Assembly (NCBI GenBank): GCA_017458865.1
Contig: JAFSZW010000074.1
Span: forward strand, 1 to 7,326
Direction of reading: 5' to 3'
Length of the DNA: 7,326 nucleotides
Source of the DNA: Clostridia bacterium
GTDB taxonomy: Bacteria; Bacillota; Clostridia; Christensenellales; Aristaeellaceae
The notes beneath the pieces were generated by a model. The model was not told the origin of the DNA. It did no database searches and saw only the letters and a program-made list of their open reading frames with translations. Below are positions 1-6,777 of this stretch, in pieces; within the stretch, counting starts at the first letter, position 1; the number at the start of each line of letters is the position of its first letter. The translations under genes and the position numbers were made by a program.

Positions 1-5
1 ATGAC

Positions 6-12
6 AAGGAGG
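6..12 (+). promoter_or_regulatory. Ribosome binding site of modA
   Basis: A full AAGGAGG Shine-Dalgarno sequence ends 6 bases before the ATG at 19. It decides the modA start: the ATG at position 1 is in frame but would place this site inside the coding region and put charged residues before an otherwise perfect signal peptide. Confidence 0.85.
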
Positions 13-18
13 CAAACT

Positions 19-834
19 ATGAAAAAAATCCTCATGATGTCTCTTACATTGCTGCTGTTGCTCATGCTGAGCACGACAGCACTGGCGGATGTGAGCAGCG
101 AACTGGTTGTGTTCGCGGCTGCTTCCATGACGGAGACGCTTACCCGGATCGCAGAGCTGTATAAGGAGACGGCGCCGGAGGTAACGCTGGTGTTTAACTT
201 TGATTCCTCCGGGACGCTGAAGACGCAGATTCAGGAGGGTGCGGACTGCGATCTCTTTATTTCCGCTGCGCCAAAACAGATGAATCAGCTGGATATCAGC
301 AGGGATGAAAGCGCAAACCCGGATCGGCTGGATTTTGTCCTTGAGGGTACGCGGATCAATCTGCTTGAAAACAAGGTGGCACTGGCTGTGCCGGAGGGGA
401 ATCCGGCCGCCATTGAGTCATTTAAGGACCTGGCAGAGCGTCTGAAAGCAGGCGGTGTCCTCCTGGCAATGGGAAACGCGGATGTTCCGGTGGGACAGTA
501 TACCCAGAAGATCCTTGCGTATTATGGCCTTAACGAGGATGCGCTGGCCAAAGCCGGTGTACTCACGTACGGGACAAACGTGAAAGAGGTGACCACGCAG
601 GTTTCTGAGGCGGCGGTTGACTGCGGCATCATTTATGGAACAGATGCCTGCTCAGCAGGCCTTGATGTCGTGGATACGGCGACGGCGGAAATGTGCGGAC
701 AGGTGATTTATCCTGCGGCCGTTCTGAACATCACGAAAAGCGAAGCGGCGGCAAAGACGTTCCTCGAGTACCTGACGGGCCCCGAGGCCAGTGCGGTCTT
801 TGAAGCAGTGGGATTCACGCCGATAAGCAGGTAA
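19..834 (+). CDS. modA: Molybdate ABC transporter, substrate-binding protein ModA
   Basis: Extracytoplasmic binding protein that captures molybdate (possibly also tungstate) and hands it to the ModB permease. The protein has 271 residues, close to the usual 250-270. Residues 1-23 form a signal peptide (Lys-Lys, a leucine-rich core, then Ala-Leu-Ala), with likely cleavage before Asp24; there is no lipobox cysteine. The mature part opens with the family motif VVFAAASMTE (30-39), where Ser36 matches an oxyanion-binding serine. FDSSGTL (61-67) supplies the second serine, and DLFISAA follows shortly after. GIIYGTDA, with Tyr206, matches the conserved ligand tyrosine region of E. coli ModA, and the C-terminal YLTGPEA...VGFTPI is also typical. 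The ATG at 19 is chosen for its strong ribosome binding site. It is followed by modB after a gap carrying a stem-loop. The call rests on motifs I recognise; metal preference cannot be read from sequence. Confidence 0.95.
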   Translation: MKKILMMSLTLLLLLMLSTTALADVSSELVVFAAASMTETLTRIAELYKETAPEVTLVFNFDSSGTLKTQIQEGADCDLFISAAPKQMNQLDISRDESANPDRLDFVLEGTRINLLENKVALAVPEGNPAAIESFKDLAERLKAGGVLLAMGNADVPVGQYTQKILAYYGLNEDALAKAGVLTYGTNVKEVTTQVSEAAVDCGIIYGTDACSAGLDVVDTATAEMCGQVIYPAAVLNITKSEAAAKTFLEYLTGPEASAVFEAVGFTPISR

Positions 835-843
835 AAACTGACC

Positions 844-869
844 GGCAGGGACAGGTCTGTGCCCCTGCC
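844..869 (+). promoter_or_regulatory. Intercistronic stem-loop between modA and modB
   Basis: GGCAGGGACA (844-853) can pair with TGT (858-860) and CCCTGCC (863-869), closing a 4-base loop (854-857) with a 2-base bulge at 861-862. It sits 9 bases after the modA stop and ends 22 bases before the modB start. Only three T follow it, so it is not a convincing intrinsic terminator. It more likely protects the modA end of the message or partly lowers downstream expression, as is known for stem-loops after binding-protein genes in other ABC transporter operons. The structure is seen in the sequence; its role is inferred. Confidence 0.6.
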
Positions 870-878
870 TTTGCTGCG

Positions 879-885
879 AAAGGGG
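879..885 (+). promoter_or_regulatory. Ribosome binding site of modB
   Basis: AAAGGGG ends 6 bases before the GTG at 892. The earlier in-frame GTG at 859 has no such site and lies inside the stem-loop, so this site decides the start. An ATG at 887 is out of frame. Confidence 0.7.
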
Positions 886-891
886 AATGCC

Positions 892-1566
892 GTGGACTGG
901 TTTCCGTTGTTTAATTCCCTTCGTATTGCAGGTATCAGCACCGTCATTGTCTTTTTTCTGGGCATTGCGGCAGCGTACTGGATTTCCCGTACGCCGCGTC
1001 TTGTCAAGGGCGTCCTGGATGTATTCCTGACGCTGCCGCTGGTGCTGCCGCCTACAGTTGTCGGGTATCTTTTGCTGCGCCTGCTGGGTCCCAAACGGGT
1101 ACTCGGCGCGTTTATGCTTGGGACCTTTGGGATCCGTCTGACCATGGTCTGGTGGTCGGCGGTTTTTGCCACATCCGTGGTGATTTTTCCGCTTATGTAC
1201 CGGACAGCGCGCGGCGCTTTTGAATCCTTTGATGAAACACTGGCCTATGCGGGACAGACGCTGGGCCTGTCCAATACGTATATTTTCTGGCATGTGCGCA
1301 TGCCGGGCTGCCGTCAGGGCATTCTTGCCGGAACGGTGCTGGCCTTTGCGCGTGCGCTGGGGGAATATGGCGCCACGTCCATGATCGCCGGCTATACGCC
1401 CGGCAGGACGGCGACGATTTCAACGACGGTCTATCAGCTGTGGCGGACCAATGATGATGCGCTGGCCTTTCGCTGGGTCATGGTGAATATGGCCATTTCA
1501 GCGGTCGTTCTGCTGGCGGTCAACATGCTGGAAAAGAAACAGCGGACAGGAAGGAGCCGTGGCTGA
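892..1566 (+). CDS. modB: Molybdate ABC transporter, permease ModB
   Basis: Inner (cytoplasmic) membrane channel of the molybdate importer, working as a dimer with ModC. From the GTG at 892 it has 224 residues, typical for ModB, and begins MDWFPLFNSLRIAG as family members do. Hydrophobic segments lie at about 13-33, 45-66, 83-103, 144-162 and 196-214. The short TLPLVLPPTVVGYLLL stretch (47-62) is characteristic. The EAA-type loop that docks on the ATPase spans about 116-138 (YAGQTLG...VRMP), followed by FARALGEYGAT (152-162), a strong ModB/CysT-type signature. A start at 859 would add 11 residues but lacks a ribosome binding site. The stop lies 1 base before the modC ATG, implying coupled translation. 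A sulfate permease is possible in principle, but the modA and modC neighbours argue against it. Confidence 0.95.
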   Translation: MDWFPLFNSLRIAGISTVIVFFLGIAAAYWISRTPRLVKGVLDVFLTLPLVLPPTVVGYLLLRLLGPKRVLGAFMLGTFGIRLTMVWWSAVFATSVVIFPLMYRTARGAFESFDETLAYAGQTLGLSNTYIFWHVRMPGCRQGILAGTVLAFARALGEYGATSMIAGYTPGRTATISTTVYQLWRTNDDALAFRWVMVNMAISAVVLLAVNMLEKKQRTGRSRG

Positions 1567-1567
1567 T

Positions 1568-2611
1568 ATGGCACTTTCCGTTGATATTGAAAAGAAACTG
1601 GGCAGTTTTTCCCTCCGGGTCGTCTTTGAGGCATCTGAGGGCGTTACCGCACTCCTGGGGGCCTCGGGCGCCGGGAAAAGCATGACACTTAAGTGCATCG
1701 CGGGCATAGAGCGGCCGGACAGGGGACGCATCGCGCTTGGGGACCGTGTGCTGTTCGATTCAGATAAGCACATCTGTCTGACCCCGCAGCAGCGGCATGT
1801 CGGCTACCTGTTCCAGCAGTATGCACTGTTTCCGAACATGACGGTGGAAAAGAACATCCGGTGCGGCCTTCGGGATCGCCGGGATGCGGACCGGCGCGTT
1901 TCGGAAATGATTGAAAGAATGCAGCTGACGGGCCTTCAAAAGCACCTGCCTGGCCAGCTTTCCGGCGGTCAGCAGCAGCGAACCGCGCTGGCCCGCATCC
2001 TGATCAATGAACCGGATGTGCTGCTGCTGGATGAGCCGTTTTCCGCATTGGATGTGCATCTGCGGTTTCAGATGGAACGGGAAGTCCGGCAGGTGATCCG
2101 CGATTTTTCGGGACCTGTACTGCTGGTCAGTCATGACCGGGATGAGGTGTACCGCCTGTCGGATCACATTGCGGTCATGGAGCATGGACAGATTGAGGCG
2201 ATGGGCGGCAGGCATGAGGTGTTTGCCAGACCGCGGACGGTTTCCGGTGCGCGCCTGACGGGGTGCAAGAACATATCCGCAATGCGAATCCTGTCAAAGG
2301 ACAGGATAGTGGCGGAGGACTGGAACATCTCGCTTTCGGTCACGGTGCCGGACAGTGCCGGTGGCTGTTCCTCGGTGGGCGTCCGGATGCACGACGTGAT
2401 TCCGTTTTGCGATGAGAATACGGTTCAGTGCCGCGTGGTGGAGGAGATAGAGAATCCCTTTTCCTATACCATCTTGCTGACGCCCTCTGAGCATCCGGGA
2501 CGGGTGCCCATCGGGATGGAACTGGACAAGAAAACCTGGCAGGAGATTCGCCGGGCAGAGCTGCCCGTTGGATTTCCTGTAAAGGGGATTATGATACTGG
2601 AGGACGAGTGA
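1568..2611 (+). CDS. modC: Molybdate ABC transporter, ATP-binding protein ModC
   Basis: Cytoplasmic ATPase that powers molybdate import. The 347 residues are near the roughly 350 usual for ModC. Visible motifs: Walker A GASGAGKS (31-38), Q-loop LFQQYALFP (81-89), ABC signature LSGGQQQ (131-137), Walker B VLLLDEP (151-157) and the switch histidine in LLVSHD (His189). About 230-347 is a C-terminal regulatory region that resembles a TOBE/Mop-type beta domain (VGVRMHDVIP at 270-279) but is less clear than the core. The start is ambiguous. AAGGAG at 1551-1556 is 11 bases before the ATG at 1568 and only 2 before a GTG at 1559, which would add three residues and overlap modB by 8 bases. I prefer 1568 on spacing and because MALSVDIEKKLG fits the family start. 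Its TGA overlaps the moeA ATG by 1 base. Confidence 0.93.
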   Translation: MALSVDIEKKLGSFSLRVVFEASEGVTALLGASGAGKSMTLKCIAGIERPDRGRIALGDRVLFDSDKHICLTPQQRHVGYLFQQYALFPNMTVEKNIRCGLRDRRDADRRVSEMIERMQLTGLQKHLPGQLSGGQQQRTALARILINEPDVLLLDEPFSALDVHLRFQMEREVRQVIRDFSGPVLLVSHDRDEVYRLSDHIAVMEHGQIEAMGGRHEVFARPRTVSGARLTGCKNISAMRILSKDRIVAEDWNISLSVTVPDSAGGCSSVGVRMHDVIPFCDENTVQCRVVEEIENPFSYTILLTPSEHPGRVPIGMELDKKTWQEIRRAELPVGFPVKGIMILEDE

Positions 2612-3831
2612 TGTCTGAAATGAGCGTGATCAGCTGGATGGTGGGACGGGATCTCCTGCTTGGGGCAGTAGATGCTCTGCCGGCGGAGACGGTTTGGCTT
2701 GCGAATGCCAATGGGCGCGTTTTGGCGCGGACGCTTGTGGCCGGGGAGGATGTACCGCCCTTTGACCGCTCTCCCTATGACGGGTATGCGCTGCGCGCGG
2801 CGGACACCGCGGCGGCATCGCGCGAGCACCCGGTGACGCTGAGCGTGCTTGAAGAGATTCCGGCGGGTACTATCGGCCGTGTGCCGATCCGGCCCGGAAC
2901 CGCGGCAAAGATTCTGACCGGCGCCATGATTCCGAAGGGGGCAGATGCGGTCATCCCGTTTGAGAAGACGTCTTTCACAGATGACACGGTGACCATCTTT
3001 GAGCCGCTCAAGCCGGGCAGCAATATTGTGAATGCCGGCGAGGATGTGCAAAGAGGAACCGTGCTGTGTGAGGCCGGGACGCGGATAGATGCCGGACTCA
3101 TGGGTACGCTGGCCACGCAGAATGAGGTATTGCCTGAGGTCATCCGCCGGCCCCGCGTGGGCCTTATATCTACAGGCGCGGAATTGGTGGAACCGGGAGA
3201 GATGAGAACGCCGGGCGGGATTTACAATTCAAGCCGATACGCGTTTACTGCGATTTTGCAAGAACTCGGGTGCGAGGTCATTTCCCTGGGCAGTGTAATG
3301 GATGAACGGCCGGCGATTGCCGACCGGATTACAGGGGGCCTTACGCGTTGCGATGCTCTGATCCTGACCGGCGGGGTTTCGGTCGGGGACTACGATCTGA
3401 CGCCCTCGGCAATGGAACTGGCCGGCGTCCGGATTCTGTTCCGGGGCGTGGATATGAAGCCGGGGAAGGCCTGCTGCTATGGTATCCATAATGGGAAGCT
3501 GGTCTGCGGCCTTTCTGGGAATCCTGCCAGCGCAATGACGAATTTTTATGCAGTAGCACTGCCGGCGTTTCGCCGTCTGTGCGGAGAACGGGACTGTTGC
3601 CAGAACATGATCGAGGTGACGCTGCTGCAGCCGTTTGACAAGCAGAGCCCTGCTGTGCGCTTCCTGCACGGACGGCTGTCTGTGCGGGACGGGCGCTGCT
3701 GTTTGGCGCTGCCGGCGGCGCAGGGAAACGAGATGCTGTCCGGCCTCATTGGCTGTGACGTTATGGCGATTGTACCGGCCGGATCGGGCCCGCTTCCGGC
3801 GGGAACCATCCTGAAAGGATTTCAGATATGA
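2611..3831 (+). CDS. moeA: Molybdopterin molybdenumtransferase MoeA
   Basis: Cytoplasmic enzyme that releases AMP from adenylylated molybdopterin and inserts molybdate to give active Moco. The 406 residues equal the usual MoeA length of about 400-410. The N-terminal domain carries DVPPFDRSPYDGYALR (47-62), with Asp57 matching an essential aspartate of E. coli MoeA, then the second domain with ILTGAMIPKGADAVIP (101-116) and AGED (142-145). The molybdopterin-binding domain spans about 180-325: GLISTGAEL (184-192), LTGGVSVGDYD (252-262), MKPGKACCYG (282-291) and GLSGNPAS (300-307). Residues from about 335 form the C-terminal beta domain. The ATG at 2611 is chosen over the adjacent GTG at 2608 because GGAGG at 2599-2603 is 7 bases away; it overlaps the modC stop. 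It also overlaps the next gene by 4 bases. All expected key residues appear to be present, so this is the likely functional MoeA. Confidence 0.94.
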   Translation: MSEMSVISWMVGRDLLLGAVDALPAETVWLANANGRVLARTLVAGEDVPPFDRSPYDGYALRAADTAAASREHPVTLSVLEEIPAGTIGRVPIRPGTAAKILTGAMIPKGADAVIPFEKTSFTDDTVTIFEPLKPGSNIVNAGEDVQRGTVLCEAGTRIDAGLMGTLATQNEVLPEVIRRPRVGLISTGAELVEPGEMRTPGGIYNSSRYAFTAILQELGCEVISLGSVMDERPAIADRITGGLTRCDALILTGGVSVGDYDLTPSAMELAGVRILFRGVDMKPGKACCYGIHNGKLVCGLSGNPASAMTNFYAVALPAFRRLCGERDCCQNMIEVTLLQPFDKQSPAVRFLHGRLSVRDGRCCLALPAAQGNEMLSGLIGCDVMAIVPAGSGPLPAGTILKGFQI

Positions 3832-4844
3832 AAAAGGTTAAGGTGGAAAATGCCGTTGGGCTGACGCTCTGCCACGATGTCACTGCCATGCGGGACGGCT
3901 TCAAGGGCGCAGCCTTCAAACGTGGACATATGATTACTGAGGCGGATATTCCAAAGCTGCTGGATCTGGGCAAACGGACCGTCTTTATCTGGGAAAGCAA
4001 TGCAGGGGAACTGCATGAGGAAGACTGCGCACTGCGCATGGCAGCCATGGCGCCGGTGCCTATGGCGCATTATACCGGGCCGTCCGAGGGCAAGGTGCTG
4101 CTCATGGCCGACGGGAGAGGACTTTTCCGGGTGGATACGGATCTGCTGCGGCAGATTAATGCGATAGGCGATATTACCATTACGACCCTGCCGGATCACT
4201 ATCCGGTGGAGCCGGGCATGCGGCTGGCCAGCATGCGCATTGTGCCCCTGGTAACCCAGGAAACGCAGATTATCGAGGCGGAGAATCTGTGCAGAGAGCG
4301 GCCGCTTTTGCGCCTCCTGCCCTATCTGCCGCGCCGCACCGGCGTTGTGGTCACTGGCTCCGAGATATACAGCGGCCGGATTCAGGACAGGTTTGAGCCG
4401 GTTGTGCGGGCCAAACTGGCCAGGTATCCCGGGGAGATCGTCGGGGTTACCCTGTGCGATGATGATCTTGACATGATTACAAAGGCGGCACAGGCGCATC
4501 TTGCTGCCGGCGCGGACTTTCTGATCTTCACCGGCGGTATGTCGGTGGATCCGGATGACCTGACGCCGACAGCCATCCGGCAGCTGGGGGCAGAGGTGGT
4601 GACCCATGGCGTGCCCGCGCAGCCGGGGAACATGACACTGCTGGCCTATCTCGGGGGTATCCCGATTCTGGGGGTCCCCGGTGCGGCGATTTCGCTGCCG
4701 ACGACCATTTTAGATGTGCTCCTGCCTCAGATTTACAGCGGCGAGCGCATCACGAAAGCGGACCTCATTCGTCTCGGTGACGGCGGGCTCTGTCAGATGT
4801 GCGCCCAGTGCCATTTCCCAAACTGCACGTTTGGGCGATATTGA
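3828..4844 (+). CDS. MoeA-like molybdopterin-binding protein with cysteine-rich tail
   Basis: A 338-residue protein that shares only the molybdopterin-binding fold with MoeA. The first 160 or so residues lack the MoeA PFD...DGYA motif and look unlike MoeA domains I and II. The binding fold spans about 165-300: TGVVVTGSEIYSGRI (171-185), FTGGMSVDPDDLTP (234-247), PAQPGNMTLLAY (263-274) and GVPGAAI (282-288). The C-terminus ends in a compact cysteine cluster, Cys322, Cys325, Cys328 and Cys333, in the pattern CxxCxxCxxxxC, which could bind zinc or an iron-sulfur cluster. As I recall, related proteins, usually annotated only as molybdopterin-binding protein, occur in Clostridia near Moco and molybdenum-hydroxylase genes; their exact reaction is not known to me. 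It overlaps moeA by ATGA and has AAAGGA 8 bases before its start. A role in Moco handling or transfer is inference. Confidence 0.85.
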   Translation: MKKVKVENAVGLTLCHDVTAMRDGFKGAAFKRGHMITEADIPKLLDLGKRTVFIWESNAGELHEEDCALRMAAMAPVPMAHYTGPSEGKVLLMADGRGLFRVDTDLLRQINAIGDITITTLPDHYPVEPGMRLASMRIVPLVTQETQIIEAENLCRERPLLRLLPYLPRRTGVVVTGSEIYSGRIQDRFEPVVRAKLARYPGEIVGVTLCDDDLDMITKAAQAHLAAGADFLIFTGGMSVDPDDLTPTAIRQLGAEVVTHGVPAQPGNMTLLAYLGGIPILGVPGAAISLPTTILDVLLPQIYSGERITKADLIRLGDGGLCQMCAQCHFPNCTFGRY

Positions 4845-4853
4845 GGTCCGGTT

Positions 4854-5804
4854 ATGCAGGATTTGTTTGGACGCAGCATCACGTATCTGCGTCTTTCGGT
4901 GACAGAACTGTGCAACCTTCGGTGTCAGTATTGCATGCCGGCAGAGGGAATCTGCAAAAAGCGGCATGAGGATATGCTCACCGAGGAGGAAATGATACTG
5001 GCGGTAACAGCCGCGGCACAGCTTGGCGTAACCAAGGTGCGCATTACCGGCGGGGAACCGCTGGTCAAGCGCAACATCCTTTCCATCTGCGAAAAAGCGG
5101 CGGCAGTGCCGGGCATCCGGGAACTGTGCATGACAAGCAATGGCCTGCGCATGCCGGAACTGGCGCCGTCCCTTCGTGCGGCAGGCGTCAGGCGGGTGAA
5201 CATCAGCCTGGATACGCTGAATCCGGAGCGGTACCGTTTCATTACCCGAATCGGGTCCCTTGAGGACGCCCTCAGGGGGATTGAGGCGGCGCTTGCGGCC
5301 GGGTTTGAGCGGGTTAAGATCAACACGGTGCTCATTGGCGGATTCAATGACACGGAGATCCGGCCGCTGGCAGAGCTGACGCAGCGTTATCCGCTGGATG
5401 TGCGCTTTATTGAGCTCATGCCCATGATGGACAGGTACGTGTTCGGACCGGAGGCGTTCGTGTCATGTGATCTGGTTCTCCGGGCACTGCCTGAGCTTCG
5501 CATGGAGGGGGAGGATGGTGTTGCCCGCGTCGGCCGTCTGCCGCATGCGCAGGGAAGGGTCGGGCTTATTTCCCCGCTCAGTGCCCATTTCTGTGCAATG
5601 TGCAACCGCCTGAGGCTGACGGCTGACGGGAAAATCAAGCCCTGTCTGCATGCACCGCTTGAGTATTCTGTGCGGGGACAGACGCTTGAGGAGATGCGGG
5701 AGACGTTCATGAGAGCGGCAGCAGCCAAGCCGGAGCGGCATGACTGTCTGTCCTATGATGCCCGCAGTCAGGCCAGCCGTCCCATGAACCGGATTGGAGG
5801 CTGA
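4854..5804 (+). CDS. moaA: GTP 3',8-cyclase MoaA (radical SAM)
   Basis: Catalyses the first step of Moco synthesis, converting GTP to 3',8-cyclo-7,8-dihydroguanosine triphosphate, which MoaC then uses. The 316 residues are slightly below the common 320-335. The N-terminal radical SAM site is CNLRCQYC (Cys20, Cys24, Cys27), followed by the SAM-binding RITGGEP (63-69). The second, substrate-binding iron-sulfur site is present as Cys247, Cys250 and Cys264 in FCAMCNRLRLT...KPC. The catalytically required C-terminal Gly-Gly is kept (315-316, ending MNRIGG). The start has GAGGT at 4843-4847, 6 bases upstream, and lies 9 bases after the previous stop. The stop is 1 base before the next ATG, so the MoaA and MoaC activities are made from adjacent cistrons. 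All signature residues are seen, so an active enzyme is expected. Confidence 0.96.
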   Translation: MQDLFGRSITYLRLSVTELCNLRCQYCMPAEGICKKRHEDMLTEEEMILAVTAAAQLGVTKVRITGGEPLVKRNILSICEKAAAVPGIRELCMTSNGLRMPELAPSLRAAGVRRVNISLDTLNPERYRFITRIGSLEDALRGIEAALAAGFERVKINTVLIGGFNDTEIRPLAELTQRYPLDVRFIELMPMMDRYVFGPEAFVSCDLVLRALPELRMEGEDGVARVGRLPHAQGRVGLISPLSAHFCAMCNRLRLTADGKIKPCLHAPLEYSVRGQTLEEMRETFMRAAAAKPERHDCLSYDARSQASRPMNRIGG

Positions 5805-5805
5805 G

Positions 5806-6777
5806 ATGCGGGTTATCGGGTTTTCGGCGTACTCGGGGACAGGCAAGACAACCCTGCTTGTCCGCCTGATTCAGGCGCTGACCGGCCGGGGACTGCGGGT
5901 CGGTGTCATAAAGCACGATGTGCACGGCATCGCCCCCTGCGAAACGGGCAAGGATTCAGATCTGCTCCGGCGTGCCGGTGCGACACCGGTTATCCTGATT
6001 GGACCTGAAACGAGCAAGCCGCCGGAGGGGCAGCTCGCCGCGGCGCTTGAACAGATGCCGCCGGTCGATCTGTGTCTGGTGGAGGGGTTCAGGCATGCGC
6101 CGATTCCCCGGATTGGACTCGAGCGAACCGGTGCGGGCACCGTTCTGCCGGAGCCGCCGGAGCATTATCTGGCCGTTGTTTCCGACCGTCCAGGCCCGTT
6201 TCCGGTGCCGCATTTTGGATTTGATGACATCAGGGAGCTGACAGAGTTTATGCTAAACGATCGACAGGATTTCACGCATTTTAATGATGAGGGCCGTGCA
6301 TGGATGGTGGATGTTGGCGGAAAGGAATCCACCGTGCGCACGGCCACGGCACAGGGGCGCGTCCGGGTCAATGCCGAAACGCTTTCCCTGATCCGCCGCG
6401 GCGGCATGAAAAAGGGCGATGTGCTGACCGTTGCCCAGGTGGCAGGCATCATGGGTGCCAAGGAAACAAGCCGCCTGATTCCCATGTGCCATCCCATCCT
6501 GCTCAATGGGATTGATCTATCCCTCGCCCTGGAGGAGGAAACGCAGTCCGTGCTCATTACGGCGACCGTTCGCGCTCAGGGGCGGACGGGCGTTGAAATG
6601 GAAGCGCTGACAGCGGTTTCCACTGCCGCCCTGACCGTGTATGACATGTGCAAGGCGGTTCAGAAGGATATGCAGATTACGGATATCCGGCTGGTGGAAA
6701 AGACGGGCGGCATTCACGGTGACTATTATCTGGCGGATGATGAACATAAGGCAGACAGCCTCAGGGAGGAAAGATGA
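5806..6777 (+). CDS. MobB-MoaC fusion: Moco guanylation accessory / cyclic pyranopterin monophosphate synthase
   Basis: Two proteins in one 323-residue frame. Residues 1 to about 152 are MobB, a GTP-binding helper of Moco dinucleotide formation: P-loop AYSGTGKT (8-15), GVIKHD (33-38), GKDSDLLRRAGA (48-59) and LVEGFRH (91-97), closely matching E. coli MobB in order and spacing. From about 156 on is MoaC, which makes cyclic pyranopterin monophosphate from the MoaA product: MVDVGGKESTVR (167-178), KKGDV (202-206), MCHP (227-230), GVEMEALT (262-269) and YDMCKAVQKDM (279-289). These contain the catalytic lysine, histidine, glutamates and Asp-Lys pair known from E. coli MoaC. The junction is short and no stop or frameshift separates the parts. 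The start at 5806 has GGAGG 5 bases upstream; a TTG at 5794 is also in frame but lies before that site. It overlaps the next gene by ATGA. Confidence 0.92.
   Translation: MRVIGFSAYSGTGKTTLLVRLIQALTGRGLRVGVIKHDVHGIAPCETGKDSDLLRRAGATPVILIGPETSKPPEGQLAAALEQMPPVDLCLVEGFRHAPIPRIGLERTGAGTVLPEPPEHYLAVVSDRPGPFPVPHFGFDDIRELTEFMLNDRQDFTHFNDEGRAWMVDVGGKESTVRTATAQGRVRVNAETLSLIRRGGMKKGDVLTVAQVAGIMGAKETSRLIPMCHPILLNGIDLSLALEEETQSVLITATVRAQGRTGVEMEALTAVSTAALTVYDMCKAVQKDMQITDIRLVEKTGGIHGDYYLADDEHKADSLREER

Noticed and set aside
844..872. Intrinsic terminator after modA
   Set aside because: The stem is good but only three T follow, and modB lies close behind in the same functional unit, so full termination is unlikely.
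859..891. GTG at 859 as the modB start
   Set aside because: It lies inside the stem-loop, has no ribosome binding site, and adds 11 residues not typical of ModB, whereas GTG at 892 has AAAGGGG at good spacing.
652..1293. Reverse-strand open frame of about 210 codons across the modA-modB junction
   Set aside because: It runs through two well-supported + strand genes, is very rich in Arg, Lys and Gln, and has no family likeness.
3508..3534. GLSGNPAS in MoeA where E. coli has GLPGNPVS, as a sign of altered activity
   Set aside because: As I recall, serine at this position is common in clostridial MoeA proteins, and the other key residues are kept.
3822..4607. Long open frame on the reverse strand opposite the moeA-like gene, about 260 codons
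   Set aside because: It mirrors a gene with clear family motifs on the + strand, its translation is rich in His, Arg and Gln as expected from a G+C-rich antisense shadow, and I recognise no motif in it.
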